A stretch of 64,000 nt of DNA from assembly GCF_001887355.1 (NCBI RefSeq), contig NZ_MPIN01000006.1, positions 434,001-498,000 on the forward strand, given 5' to 3'. This DNA comes from Cystobacter ferrugineus (GTDB taxonomy: Bacteria > Myxococcota > Myxococcia > Myxococcales > Myxococcaceae). The notes under the pieces were generated by a model, which was not told the origin of the DNA, made no database searches, and saw only the letters and a program-made list of their open reading frames with translations. Of this stretch, positions 9,344-18,137 are shown one piece after another. Position numbers and translations under genes: made by a program. Position 1 is the first letter of the stretch; each line of letters opens with the position of its first letter.

Positions 9344-10154
9344 GTGCGTCCCCCTTCTCTCGATCCCGCTCGTCCCAGGACCTGCCGTCCCGATAACCCC
9401 AATGGTGGATGTCCACCATGTAGTTCACCTTGGAGATGAGCGTGCCGCGGCACAAGCGCTCCTGCCAGTTGCCCTCCTTGAGGGTGTCGAGCGTGCGCGA
9501 CATGAGCTCCGTCATGAGCCACGTGGGCACCAGGTCTCGCTCGCACGGGTAGGCGAAGCGGAACATCATCAGATGGCTGAGCAGCACTTCCCAGTACCGG
9601 TCGAAGCGGCGCAACAGCCGCGCCCAGTCCATGCCGTGCCCCATCTTGAGGATGAGGTGGTTGATGTCCGCGCCATCGTAGCGCTCGCGCTCGGTGACGA
9701 AGGCCTTGGACCAGATGGTCTCCTCGGCGGGAGACACCAGACATTCGCGGCCGAACACCGGCGCCTTGCGCGCGTGCTCGAACCACTCGTCGTCCACCGT
9801 GGCCACGCCGTTGCCCGAGGAGAAGATGAAGTCCACGAAGTACTCGCCCCGCCAGGCCTTGTAGAGCCAGGCCTCGTCCGTGCGTTCGGTGCGCCAGCCG
9901 TCCTTCTCCAGGACGACCAGTGCCTGCTCCGCGTCGCGTTTGCGGGGAAACAGGTCCAGGTCCTTCGTGTCGCGGTAGATGCCCGTATAGGCGGAATAGG
10001 CGTAGGCCCCGCCCACCAGGAAGGGCACCCCCGAGTCCAACAGCACCTCGATGGCGCGCCCTCGCGCGTTGATTTCATCGGGATGACGTTGTCGCTCGGC
10101 GAGCGAGGCGTCGATTCCCATCTCTCCTGGATGATTGGAGTCTCGCTTTTCCAT
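9297..10154 (-). CDS. Nucleotidyltransferase-fold protein
   Basis: 285-residue protein with the signature of the nucleotidyltransferase superfamily near residue 46: FLVGGAYAYSAYTGI followed by RDTKDLDLF, i.e. the GG...DxD arrangement of polymerase-beta-like enzymes. The C-terminal half is helical (RRFDRYWEVLLSHLMMFRFAYP) as in stand-alone NTP_transf-like proteins. Substrate unknown. The start is uncertain: ATG at 10154 has no clear Shine-Dalgarno, while an in-frame ATG at 10121 has AGGAG only two bases away. It overlaps the metallophosphoesterase gene by 47 bp, so the two are probably co-transcribed. Nucleotide transfer paired with phosphodiester hydrolysis would make functional sense, but this is inference. 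Confidence 0.75.
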   Translation of the reverse strand: MEKRDSNHPGEMGIDASLAERQRHPDEINARGRAIEVLLDSGVPFLVGGAYAYSAYTGIYRDTKDLDLFPRKRDAEQALVVLEKDGWRTERTDEAWLYKAWRGEYFVDFIFSSGNGVATVDDEWFEHARKAPVFGRECLVSPAEETIWSKAFVTERERYDGADINHLILKMGHGMDWARLLRRFDRYWEVLLSHLMMFRFAYPCERDLVPTWLMTELMSRTLDTLKEGNWQERLCRGTLISKVNYMVDIHHWGYRDGRSWDERDREKGDARGARCELENTLGGGR

Positions 10155-10515
10155 GGGGGGAAGCTAGGGACGGGGTGGATCCCCGTCGAAATCGACCCCA
10201 AGTCCGCCTGGAGGGCAGACGGGCTGGGCCCCAAGGGCTTGAAATCCTTGGGCTTTCATTTTTCGTCCGAGCCGTTTTCCATTTTCCGGTCCCACGGTGT
10301 CACACCAGCGAACGAGCCGTGCGCACCCGAGGGCCGGGCAGACCTTGAGAGATTCGCTCGTGACGAGTACCCCCCCACGGCAGTGGCCGGAACCACCCGC
10401 GCCCAGGGCGCCACGCCGAGCCGTTCCAGCGGGACGCCTGGTTGCTCCCGGAGACGAGGACGGGGCGAGTAAGCTCGGTCCTTTCCCCCGAGGCGAGGCG
10501 AGGCAGTTCTTGGCA
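10155..10515. other. Intergenic region before the sigma-factor operon
   Basis: Divergent promoter region of about 360 bp between the nucleotidyltransferase-like gene and the ECF sigma gene. The only structure seen is a perfect 7-bp inverted repeat, GACGGGG / CCCCGTC with a 5-base loop, at 10169-10187, directly upstream of the leftward gene. No convincing promoter hexamers were found by eye. Confidence 0.4.
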
Positions 10516-11049
10516 GTGACGACCCCACCGGACCTGAAGGTCATCGACGGAGGCCAGAAGGACCGGCATGCCTTCCTGCACGAGCTGTACAAGACCTACG
10601 GTGGCAGCGTGTACGGGCGCTGCCGCTATCTCCTGAAGGACAACACGAAGGCGGAGGACGCGGCACAGGAGGTCTTCGTCCGCGTCCTGCTGCAACCGGC
10701 GTCGCTGCGCATGGCGAACTCGCCCCTGGCGTGGTTGATGAAGGTCGCCACCCACTACTGCCTCAATCAATTGCGCGCGGAGCAGGCGCCGTGGCGGCGC
10801 TGGTTCGAGCGGGACGAGCTGGCGCGTCCCGAGGGGGACGGAGGCGAGCGGACCCTGGAGACGCGCGACCTGGTGCGCTCGCTCTTGTCCCGGGTGGACC
10901 CGGAGACCCAGGCGGCGGTGGTGCACTACTGGGTGGATGGAATGACGCTGGAAGAAGTGGCGGCGCTGCTGGGCCGCTCGGTGCCCACGGTGCGCAAGCG
11001 GCTGGAGGGCTTCGCGACCCTGACGAACGAGGAGCTGAGGGTCCCATGA
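10516..11049 (+). CDS. ECF-type RNA polymerase sigma factor
   Basis: Sigma-70 family extracytoplasmic-function factor, about 177 residues. Region 2 is visible as VYGRCRYLLKDNTKAEDAAQ and EVFVRVLL, and region 4 as MTLEEVAALLGRSVPTVRKR, the promoter-recognition helix-turn-helix. Start chosen at GTG 10516 (VTTPPDLKVIDGG); a TTG six bases upstream is the alternative, and GAGGCGAGGCAG precedes both. Longer in-frame extensions upstream lack family character. The stop overlaps the next gene in ATGA. The next gene has a short zinc-binding-like N-terminus and a membrane helix, so it is the likely anti-sigma factor. Confidence 0.9.
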   Translation: MTTPPDLKVIDGGQKDRHAFLHELYKTYGGSVYGRCRYLLKDNTKAEDAAQEVFVRVLLQPASLRMANSPLAWLMKVATHYCLNQLRAEQAPWRRWFERDELARPEGDGGERTLETRDLVRSLLSRVDPETQAAVVHYWVDGMTLEEVAALLGRSVPTVRKRLEGFATLTNEELRVP

Positions 11050-11801
11050 GCGCGCATCTGGCGGAGTGGACGCTGCGGCGGCTGCGCGCCGGGGAGCTGC
11101 CCGGCGGGGAGGCCCAACAGGCCCGGAGCCATGTCGCCACCTGCGCGGAGTGCCAGCGGGTGCTCCACGGGCTCGAGGAGGAACAGGCGCGCTTCGAGGC
11201 CCAGGTCCCCTTTGAGCGCTTCGCGGCCGGGGTGGAGGGCGCCCTGAAGCAGCCGAAGGAGCCCGCCTCGCAGCCGCGCGTCAACGGCCTGCTGGTGGCG
11301 GTGGCGGCCCTGGTGTTGCTCGCGGTGACGGTGCGTCCCTTGCTCGAGCCCGAGTCCGTCAACCGGCTCAAGGGCAGTGGCGCCTCGGCGACCCTGCGTA
11401 TTGGCGGCGAGGGCCCCCAGCGCGCCGTGCTCCCCGGGGACACGGAGACGGTGCTGCCGCACGAGCGGGTGCGGATCGGCTACACGGCGGGACCCTACCC
11501 CTTCATCCTCGCCCTCTCGCTGGACGACACCGGGGAAGTCTCCCCGCTGTACGCCACCGAGGATCAGCGCAGCCTGCGCGTGGAGCCGGGCGCCGGACGG
11601 CACTGGCTGCCCGACAGCGTGAGCTTCACGGGGACGGGGAACGAGCGGGTGATGGTGCTGCTGTCCAACGAGCCCCTGGAGCTGCGCGAGGTGGCGGAGA
11701 GAGCGCTCCGCGCCTGGGAGGAGGCGGGAAACCAGGTCTCGGCGATGAGCCCCCTGGAGCTGGGTGGGGTGGAAATCGACTGGGTGCTGCACAAGCCATG
11801 A
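11046..11801 (+). CDS. Membrane zinc-finger (anti-sigma-like) protein with DUF4384-like domain
   Basis: 251-residue protein overlapping the sigma factor gene at ATGA. The first 45 residues contain HVATCAECQRVLHGLEEEQ, an HxxxCxxC signature of the zinc-binding anti-sigma domain. One transmembrane segment follows (NGLLVAVAALVLLAVTVRPLL, about residues 79-99). The extracytoplasmic part includes RIGYTAGPYPFILALSLDD and TGEVSPLYA, which resemble DUF4384, a domain often associated with caspase-like proteins in myxobacteria. Likely role: inner-membrane anti-sigma sensor controlling the upstream factor. It overlaps the caspase gene at another ATGA. Confidence 0.8.
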   Translation: MSAHLAEWTLRRLRAGELPGGEAQQARSHVATCAECQRVLHGLEEEQARFEAQVPFERFAAGVEGALKQPKEPASQPRVNGLLVAVAALVLLAVTVRPLLEPESVNRLKGSGASATLRIGGEGPQRAVLPGDTETVLPHERVRIGYTAGPYPFILALSLDDTGEVSPLYATEDQRSLRVEPGAGRHWLPDSVSFTGTGNERVMVLLSNEPLELREVAERALRAWEEAGNQVSAMSPLELGGVEIDWVLHKP

Positions 11802-13399
11802 GGCGTCTGGGCCTGTCCGCCTGGGGTCTGCTCCTGGGCCTGCTCCTGGCGAGCGCCGCGGGAGCCGGGCCCACGCGCCGCTTCGCGCTGGTGGCGGGCA
11901 ATGACGAGGGAGGCGCGGGCACCCGGCCGCTGCGCTTCGCGCGGCAGGATGCCCGGACGATGCAGAGCCTGCTGTCGCGGCTGGGAGGGGTGGCGCCTGG
12001 AGATTCGCGGCTGCTGCTGGACGAGGAGCCCGAGGACTTCCTGCGGGCGCTCGCCGCGGTGGAGGCGCAAGCCCGGGCGGCGAAGGCCCGGGGCGAGCGC
12101 ACCGAGCTCATCCTCTACTATTCGGGCCATGCGAAGGACGGCGCGCTGCGCATGGGCGAGGGGGTGCTGGACCTGGAGGCGCTCAAGCGCCGGCTGGAGG
12201 CCTCTCCCGTGGACATCCGCATCGCCATCCTGGATGCGTGCCGTTCGGGCTCGCTCACCCGGACGAAGGGAGCCCGGCGCGCGCCCGCCTTCACCATCGA
12301 TACGGGCCTGACCCAGGCGGCCCGGGGGCTCGTGCTGCTCACCTCCAGCTCGGCGGACGAGGACTCGCAGGAGTCGGATCTGCTGGGCGGCAGCTACTTC
12401 ACCCACCACCTCTTCAGCGGACTGCTGGGGGACGCGGATCGCTCGGGGGACGGGCAGGTGACGCTCTTCGAGGCGTACTCCCATGCCTACGCGCGCACGG
12501 TGGCGGACACCGCCGACAGTGGCGCCGGAGCGCAGCACCCCACCTTCAGCTACGACCTGTCGGGCCAGGGGGACCTGGTGCTGACGGACTTGCGCGGACG
12601 CGACGAGGGCGTGCTGTTGCCGGGTGCCGCGCCCGCGGGGGCCTATTACTTCGTGAGCCCCCTGGGGCACGTGGTGGCCGAGGTGGACAAGGCGGCGGAC
12701 ACCGAGCGCAGGCTCGCGCTGGCGCCCGGCCGCTACACGGTGAAGCGCAGGCTGGTGGACCGGCTGCGCATCGGGGAGACCGAGGTCCGCCGCGGGAGCA
12801 CCACGGTGCTCGACGAGTCGAGCCTGCGCGACGCGCCCTTCTCGGATGATCCGGTGAAGGGCGTGCCGTACCCGCCGCGGACCCGGCGCGCGTATTGGAC
12901 GCTGGGGCTCGGCGGTGGCTACCACTCCTTCTTCGACACGCCCACGCGCGACAACCTCTTCCTCTCCACTCCGATGCTGGGACTGGAGGCGAGCCTGCAT
13001 CACTACTTCCACGAGGACTGGCGCTGGGACGTCGATCTGTCCTTCGGCTCGCGGCAGGCCACGCTGGCGCTGCCCACGCTGTCGGGGCCGCTCTACCGCT
13101 ATTCGTTGATCAACGTGGGCACGTCGTTCGCGCGCGAGTGGCCCCTGGGCCGAGCGAGCCCCTTCCTCGGCGCGCGTCTGGCCTACTCGGTCATGGTTCG
13201 CGACTTCACGGACACGAACCTGCCGACCCAGTTCTACGGGGTGGTGACTCCCGGGCTGATGGCGGGCGTGCGCTGGTCGCTGACCCACCACATCGAACTC
13301 ACCGGACGCGCCCGCGTCCATTACCTCCTCTACGACGTCGACGAGCAGCGCTCCCTGGGCTACTGGGAACTCGGGGCACTCGTCACGTTCCGGCTCTGA
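11798..13399 (+). CDS. Caspase-like (C14) protease with C-terminal beta-barrel-like region
   Basis: 533 residues beginning with a Sec signal peptide (GLLLGLLLASAAGAG). The next 240 residues are a caspase-like domain: RRFALVAGNDEGG, the catalytic His in LILYYSGHA (His111) and the catalytic Cys in IAILDACRSG (Cys148), followed by LTSSSADEDSQES. After a PEGA-like stretch (YTVKRRLVDRLRIGETEV) the last 170 residues alternate aromatic and polar residues (YWTLGLGGGYHSFFDTPT to WELGALVTFRL) and end in aromatic-x-Leu, as outer-membrane beta-barrels do. The protein should therefore be exported, with the protease in the periplasm or at the surface. It is translationally coupled to the sigma and anti-sigma genes. 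Caspase family is confident; barrel insertion is inferred. Confidence 0.85.
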   Translation: MRRLGLSAWGLLLGLLLASAAGAGPTRRFALVAGNDEGGAGTRPLRFARQDARTMQSLLSRLGGVAPGDSRLLLDEEPEDFLRALAAVEAQARAAKARGERTELILYYSGHAKDGALRMGEGVLDLEALKRRLEASPVDIRIAILDACRSGSLTRTKGARRAPAFTIDTGLTQAARGLVLLTSSSADEDSQESDLLGGSYFTHHLFSGLLGDADRSGDGQVTLFEAYSHAYARTVADTADSGAGAQHPTFSYDLSGQGDLVLTDLRGRDEGVLLPGAAPAGAYYFVSPLGHVVAEVDKAADTERRLALAPGRYTVKRRLVDRLRIGETEVRRGSTTVLDESSLRDAPFSDDPVKGVPYPPRTRRAYWTLGLGGGYHSFFDTPTRDNLFLSTPMLGLEASLHHYFHEDWRWDVDLSFGSRQATLALPTLSGPLYRYSLINVGTSFAREWPLGRASPFLGARLAYSVMVRDFTDTNLPTQFYGVVTPGLMAGVRWSLTHHIELTGRARVHYLLYDVDEQRSLGYWELGALVTFRL

Positions 13400-13414
13400 A
13401 CTGGGAGCGTGTCA

Positions 13415-14389
13415 ATGCGAACCCTCTGGCTCTTGCTGCTGGGCTGTGCCACCAGCGCCTGCGTGGGCAACTTCTCCAACGACGACCTCGAGTTCCTCAA
13501 CGCCCTGCCCGCGCGAGAGGATCTGATGGCCCGGCTGCCAGGAAGCGAGGCGCGCACCGGCGCGAGCGGCGAGGGGCCACGCGTGGGCCGGCTGTCACTG
13601 GGAGAGTCCTCCCCGTTCTATCGCAGCACCCACGAGGCCTCGGACCTCTTCAACGCGGGGCTGGATGCACTGCTGTCGCGTCTGGAGTTGATCCAGGCCG
13701 AGCCCCCGACGACGCGATCCCTGGGCAAGCGGGTCTGGGGGCCCATGAAGCTCGACATGTCCGACGAGCACGAGGTGCGCCTCTTGATGACTCGCAATGG
13801 CCGGGTCTTCGACTACCGGCTCGAGGTCCGGCGCACGGGCTCGGGCGATGCGGGCTGGTGGACCTTCCTGGATGGCGTCTTCCAGGCGGACGGGGGCATG
13901 CGCCGGGGAACGGGAGCGGTGCACCTGCGGATCGGGGCGGCGGTCGCCAACGGCTTCGATCTGGGGTGGCTCTCGGCGAAGGGCCTGGAGTGGCTCTCGC
14001 TCCAGGAGCGCCTGGACATCGTCTACCAGACGCGCACACTGCCCTTGCGCGTGGAGATGAACTTCGTCTCGACCCAGGCCTCGCCGGAGTTCCAGTACAC
14101 CTACCGCAAGCTGCCGGACGGGCTCGGGGAGATGAGGTTCTTCCTCCGGGCCGACCTCGTGCCGGGCCAGGCACAGGAGGGCCTGTCCATCGTCAGCCGG
14201 TGGACGAAGGACGGCGATGGGGTGGCCCAGGTGGCGGTGACGGGGGGGGATGTGACCGAGGGACTCGAGGAGACCCACGTGGAGTGCTGGGACACGAGCT
14301 TCCAGCTCACCTACCGTCAGCGAAGCTGGAAGGCGGCCCCGGAGGGAAGCCCCGAGGCCTGTCCAGACGTCTCCGCGCTCGGGCCCTGA
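13415..14389 (+). CDS. Putative lipoprotein of the sigma/caspase operon
   Basis: 324 residues, starting at ATG 13415 with GGGAG seven bases upstream; a GTG six bases earlier is too close to that site. The N-terminus MRTLWLLLLGCATSACVGN is a short lipoprotein signal with SAC as the probable cleavage site. The rest is soluble with no motif I recognise; the segment WWTFLDGVFQADGGMRRG and a Tyr-rich QYTYRKLPDG stretch suggest a beta-rich fold. It lies 15 bp after the caspase gene and is likely its operon partner in the envelope. Function unknown. Confidence 0.75.
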   Translation: MRTLWLLLLGCATSACVGNFSNDDLEFLNALPAREDLMARLPGSEARTGASGEGPRVGRLSLGESSPFYRSTHEASDLFNAGLDALLSRLELIQAEPPTTRSLGKRVWGPMKLDMSDEHEVRLLMTRNGRVFDYRLEVRRTGSGDAGWWTFLDGVFQADGGMRRGTGAVHLRIGAAVANGFDLGWLSAKGLEWLSLQERLDIVYQTRTLPLRVEMNFVSTQASPEFQYTYRKLPDGLGEMRFFLRADLVPGQAQEGLSIVSRWTKDGDGVAQVAVTGGDVTEGLEETHVECWDTSFQLTYRQRSWKAAPEGSPEACPDVSALGP

Positions 14390-14398
14390 GGCCGCGGC

Positions 14399-15802
14399 TC
14401 ACATGTCCTCCAGCTCCTTGCCCTTGGTCTCGCGGATGAAGAAGAGGACGAAGAGGAGCGAGGCCACCGCCGCCGCGGTGTACAGCCCGTAGGCGAGGCC
14501 CAGGCCCATCGTGCGCAGGCTGGGGAAGGTGGCGGAGACGACGAAGTTGGCGACCCACTGCGCGGCGCCGGCGAGCGCCAGGGCCTGGGCGCGGATGCGG
14601 TTGTTGAACATCTCCCCGAGCAGCACCCAGACCACGGGACCCCACGACAGACCGAAGCAGAAGACGTAGAGGTTGGCGGCGACGAGGGCGATGGTGCCCG
14701 CGGCGCCCTGGAGCACGGGGGCGCCCGAGGCATCCAGCGGCGCCGAGCCGAACACGAACGCCATCGTCCCGAGCGTCAGCATCATCCCCACCGAGCCGAT
14801 GATGAGCAGGGGCTTGCGCCCGAAGCGGTCCACCGTGGCGATGGCGATGAACGTGGTGACGATGTTGGTGACGCTGGTGATGACGGTGATGATGAGCGAG
14901 TCCTTCTCCGAGAACCCCACCGCCTGCCAGAGCACGCTCGAGTAGTAGAAGATGACGTTGATGCCCACGAACTGCTGGAAGACGGACAGGCCGATGCCGA
15001 TCCAGACGATGGGCAAAAGGCCGAAGCGTCCGCGCAGATCCTTGAAGCGGCCGCGCTCCTCGGAGGAGAGCGTGCGGCGGATTTCCACCATCTTCGCCTC
15101 GGCGCCGCGGCCCAGCACGGTGCGCAGCACGGTGAGGGCCTTGGCCTCGTCGCGCCGGGCGACGAGGTAGCGCGGGGACTCGGGAATCATGAGGGCGCCC
15201 ACGCCATAGGCCACGGCGACGGGCAGCTCGGACAGGAGCATCCAGCGCCACGCGGCCAGCCCGAACCAGTAGGGGTTGTCCGCCGAGCCCGCCCCGGCGG
15301 CGATTCCGTAGTCGGCGAGCAGCGCCGCGAAGATGCCCGTCACGATGGCCAGTTGCTGCAGCGAGCCGAGCCGGCCCCGGAGGTGGGCGGGAGCGATCTC
15401 CGCGATGTAGGCGGGAGCGATGACGCTGGCGATGCCCACGGCGATGCCGCCCACCAGGCGCCACAGGCTCAAGTCCACGAGCCCGAAGGCGAGCCCCGAG
15501 CCCAGCGTGCTCACGGAGAAGAGGATGGAGGCCACCACCATCACCCGGATGCGGCCCAGGCGGTCCGCGAGCTGACCACCCACGAACGCCCCCACGGCCG
15601 AGCCGATCAGCGCCGAGGACACGGTCAGGCCGATGGCGGTGTCACTGGCCTGGAAGCTGGACGCCAGGGCGCCCACGGCCCCGTTGATGACGGCCGTGTC
15701 GTAGCCGAACAGGAAGCCACCCAGGGCGGCCACCGAGGAAATCAAGACAACCTTGGAGACGGACCCATCCGCCGCCATCGCGCCTTCGCGCACATGCCCC
15801 AT
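14399..15802 (-). CDS. Sugar porter family MFS transporter
   Basis: Major facilitator of the sugar porter family, 467 residues, twelve predicted helices. Diagnostic motifs are FLFGYDTAVINGA in helix 1, DRLGR in loop 2-3, PESPRYLVARR after helix 6, QQFVGINVIFYYSSVLW in helix 7, DRFGRKPLL in loop 8-9 and IRETKGKELEDM at the C-terminus. Start set at ATG 15802 because GGGAGG stands seven bases before it. Probably a proton-coupled or facilitated monosaccharide importer like GalP/XylE/GLUT; the exact sugar cannot be told. It is convergent with the preceding lipoprotein gene, only 9 bp apart. Confidence 0.93.
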   Translation of the reverse strand: MGHVREGAMAADGSVSKVVLISSVAALGGFLFGYDTAVINGAVGALASSFQASDTAIGLTVSSALIGSAVGAFVGGQLADRLGRIRVMVVASILFSVSTLGSGLAFGLVDLSLWRLVGGIAVGIASVIAPAYIAEIAPAHLRGRLGSLQQLAIVTGIFAALLADYGIAAGAGSADNPYWFGLAAWRWMLLSELPVAVAYGVGALMIPESPRYLVARRDEAKALTVLRTVLGRGAEAKMVEIRRTLSSEERGRFKDLRGRFGLLPIVWIGIGLSVFQQFVGINVIFYYSSVLWQAVGFSEKDSLIITVITSVTNIVTTFIAIATVDRFGRKPLLIIGSVGMMLTLGTMAFVFGSAPLDASGAPVLQGAAGTIALVAANLYVFCFGLSWGPVVWVLLGEMFNNRIRAQALALAGAAQWVANFVVSATFPSLRTMGLGLAYGLYTAAAVASLLFVLFFIRETKGKELEDM

Positions 15803-15861
15803 CCACACACCTCCCGGAACGCGCACCTCATCATCCGCACGCCGGACGGCGAGTCATCCCC

Positions 15862-17232
15862 TCAGGCGCCAGAGGGTGTCGGCCGCTGGAAAGAAGCGGC
15901 GTCCGCAGTGTCGCCCACGGGCAGTTCGAGACACAGGCGGGCCCCGCCCTCCGGGCGGTTGCTCGCGGTGAGCCGTCCGCCGAATTGGGCCACCAGCTCG
16001 CGCGACAGGTTGAGCCCCAGGCCCATGCCCTTGTCGGGCCCCTTCGTCGTGAAGAAGGGCTCGAAGAGCCGGGGCAGCACCTGGGGAGGAAAACCGGGCC
16101 CGTTGTCCTCGACGAGCAGCACCACGTGCGCGTCCCCGAGGCGGCCCGTCACCCGGACCTCGCCGCCGTTGGCGCGGTGCGACTCCAGCACGTCGCTGGC
16201 GTTGACGAGCAGGTTGATCACCACCTGCACCAGGCGCTGGCGCACGACGAAGATCCTCGGCAGATCCACGGGCACATCGATGTGCAGCCACGCCACGTGC
16301 TTGAGCCGGAGCGAGGCCAGCTTCATGGCATCGGCCACCACTTCCGCCAGCGAGCAGTCCGTGGGCTCCTGGGCTTCCATGCGCGCGAACCCCTTGAGGT
16401 CCGCGACGATCTGCAGGATGTGGCGCACGCCCAGGCGCGTCTCGGCGAGCACGTCGGCCAGCGCCTCGCGGTCCACCTCGCGCGGTGCCAGCAATTCCTC
16501 GCGCACGTAGTCCACGTTGGAGCCCACGTAGGCCAGCGGGTTGTTGATTTCGTGCGCCACCCCCGCCGCCAACTGCCCCACGAGCGCCAGCTTCTCGGCC
16601 TGGGCCCGCCGGTGCTCACTGAGCGCCAGTGCCTCCAGGGCCTCGCGGCGCTCGCGCTCGCCGCGGAGGCCCTGCTCCACATCCAGGACCCGGGAGACCC
16701 GGACGCCGAGGAAGTCGGCGACGAGCGTCGTGCACACCAGGATCAGGAGCCAGAACGCCGACTCGACCACGGGTCGCTGGGCGCGGTGCACGAGCAACAG
16801 GGTGCCCGCGCAGCACACCGCGCCACTCAGGAAGATGGCGCCCCGGTCCTGCCACGGGGACAGGGCGATGCCCACCCCCAGGGGCATGGTGGCCGCCAGG
16901 GTGAAGTAGGGCGTCCCGACCCCGCCCATGGTGTCGGCCAGCCCCACCATGCAGGACGCCGAGCCGAACACGAAGAGGTACAGCGTCGCGCGGTTCCAGG
17001 CGGGAGATCTGTCGGGTAGGAACTTCATCACCGCGACGAGAGCGGCCCACGCCAGGCGGATGCCCAGCGCGCGCGCGCTGAAGCGGCCCAGGTAGAGCAC
17101 GTCGAACCAGCCGGTGCCCAGCAGGAGCACCACCAGCCCCCCGAGCGAGCGATCATTCCACACCGCCCGCCACCCTCCTGGGCGGGTCGTGACCGTCTCG
17201 GTGGCCAACGCGGGGGCGGATGAGGAAGTCAT
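15862..17232 (-). CDS. Orphan sensor histidine kinase
   Basis: 456 residues from ATG 17232, which follows GAGAGAGGTC. The first 175 residues hold about six hydrophobic helices (for example GGLVVLLLGTGWFDVLYLG, WLLILVCTTLVADFLGV) with no large periplasmic domain, so the signal is probably membrane-linked or intracellular. A coiled coil then leads to the H-box VGQLAAGVAHEINNPLAYVG (His227). The catalytic domain has the N-box VVINLLVNASDV, G1 VEDNGPGFPP, F-box PFFTTK and G2 GMGLGLNLS. No response regulator is adjacent, as is common in myxobacteria. Input signal unknown. Confidence 0.92.
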   Translation of the reverse strand: MTSSSAPALATETVTTRPGGWRAVWNDRSLGGLVVLLLGTGWFDVLYLGRFSARALGIRLAWAALVAVMKFLPDRSPAWNRATLYLFVFGSASCMVGLADTMGGVGTPYFTLAATMPLGVGIALSPWQDRGAIFLSGAVCCAGTLLLVHRAQRPVVESAFWLLILVCTTLVADFLGVRVSRVLDVEQGLRGERERREALEALALSEHRRAQAEKLALVGQLAAGVAHEINNPLAYVGSNVDYVREELLAPREVDREALADVLAETRLGVRHILQIVADLKGFARMEAQEPTDCSLAEVVADAMKLASLRLKHVAWLHIDVPVDLPRIFVVRQRLVQVVINLLVNASDVLESHRANGGEVRVTGRLGDAHVVLLVEDNGPGFPPQVLPRLFEPFFTTKGPDKGMGLGLNLSRELVAQFGGRLTASNRPEGGARLCLELPVGDTADAASFQRPTPSGA

Positions 17233-17318
17233 GACCTCTCTCGAAAACCGGAAAGAGTAACACACTCGGAGTACAAGCATGGGCTGCCCCGCCCGCCTGA
17301 CCTCCCCGGCATCCATCC

Positions 17319-17347
17319 TTGACTCGGTGGGAGTCACTCTCTACGTT
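17319..17347 (+). promoter_or_regulatory. Sigma-70-type promoter of rpoZ
   Basis: TTGACT at 17319-17324 and TACGTT at 17342-17347 separated by exactly 17 bp, ending 41 bp upstream of the rpoZ start codon. Confidence 0.6.
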
Positions 17348-17388
17348 GGATCTCTTCCCCTCGGATTTTAGCGAAGGACCCCTGAACC

Positions 17389-17628
17389 ATGGCTCGCGTC
17401 ACAGTCGAAGACTGCCTCCCCCTGGTCGACAACCGGTTCGCGCTCGTGCTGCTGGCGGCCAAGCGCGCCCGTCAGCTCATGGCCGGCGCCCGCCCCATCA
17501 TCGACATCTCCAAGAACAAGCCGCCCGTGCTCTCGCTGCGTGAGGTGGCCACCGGTCGGGTGAAGTTCGATCGCGACGTGCGCGAGGCCCTCACCGGTAA
17601 GTACTCCAAGGAGCCCTCGGGCCTCTAG
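17389..17628 (+). CDS. rpoZ: RNA polymerase omega subunit
   Basis: 79-residue omega subunit, which helps assemble the beta' subunit into RNA polymerase. The conserved core is complete: [32 protein letters not shown] and [10 protein letters not shown]. Length is normal for delta-proteobacteria-like omega. It has its own promoter just upstream and its last four bases overlap the convergent Nudix gene. No spoT or gmk neighbour is present, unlike enterobacteria. Confidence 0.95.
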   Translation: MARVTVEDCLPLVDNRFALVLLAAKRARQLMAGARPIIDISKNKPPVLSLREVATGRVKFDRDVREALTGKYSKEPSGL

Positions 17629-18104
17629 TCGTCGCCCTGCTCCGGCGGTCGTCCGGAGACGGCGAGCAGGCCTCCCGCGCGCAGCAGCATCCGGGCCGCG
17701 CGCGCGGCGATGGCCTTCTCGCCCTTGTAGCCCAGCAGTGAGGCCACGCGCACGAGCGGTACCCAGCGGGCCTCGTCCACCTCCACCCGTTGTCCCGCGT
17801 GCTGGATGTCACCGAGCACGCCCGAGTGATAGCGGAAGAGGAAGAAGTGGACGCGCTTGAAGATGCGCTGGCCACGGAACTGATAGACGTAGCGGATCTC
17901 CCCCAGCGGGGCGACGAGCGTGGCCCGCAGGCCCGTCTCCTCCCACACCTCGCGGGTCGCGGTCTGCTCGGCGGACTCCCCGGGGTCCACGTGCCCCTTG
18001 GGCAGCGCCCAAAGAGAGCGGCCATGGGGGCGGATGACGGCCACCTCCAGCTCTCCTGCCTGTTCTCGAACGACGATTCCTCCGGCGGAGGCCTCTCGGG
18101 GCAT
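17625..18104 (-). CDS. Nudix hydrolase
   Basis: 159-residue Nudix protein. The Nudix box [20 protein letters not shown] plus TGL matches the consensus GX5EX7REUXEEXGU in full, so it should hydrolyse a nucleoside diphosphate linked to another moiety with Mg2+. [10 protein letters not shown] at the N-terminus and WALPKGH resemble the diadenosine polyphosphate/MutT-like subgroup, but substrate is not certain. Overlaps the 3' end of rpoZ by 4 bp on the opposite strand. Confidence 0.9.
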   Translation of the reverse strand: MPREASAGGIVVREQAGELEVAVIRPHGRSLWALPKGHVDPGESAEQTATREVWEETGLRATLVAPLGEIRYVYQFRGQRIFKRVHFFLFRYHSGVLGDIQHAGQRVEVDEARWVPLVRVASLLGYKGEKAIAARAARMLLRAGGLLAVSGRPPEQGDD

Positions 18105-18137
18105 GACGCCACCGTACCCGATGAGCGCACGCCGCGG

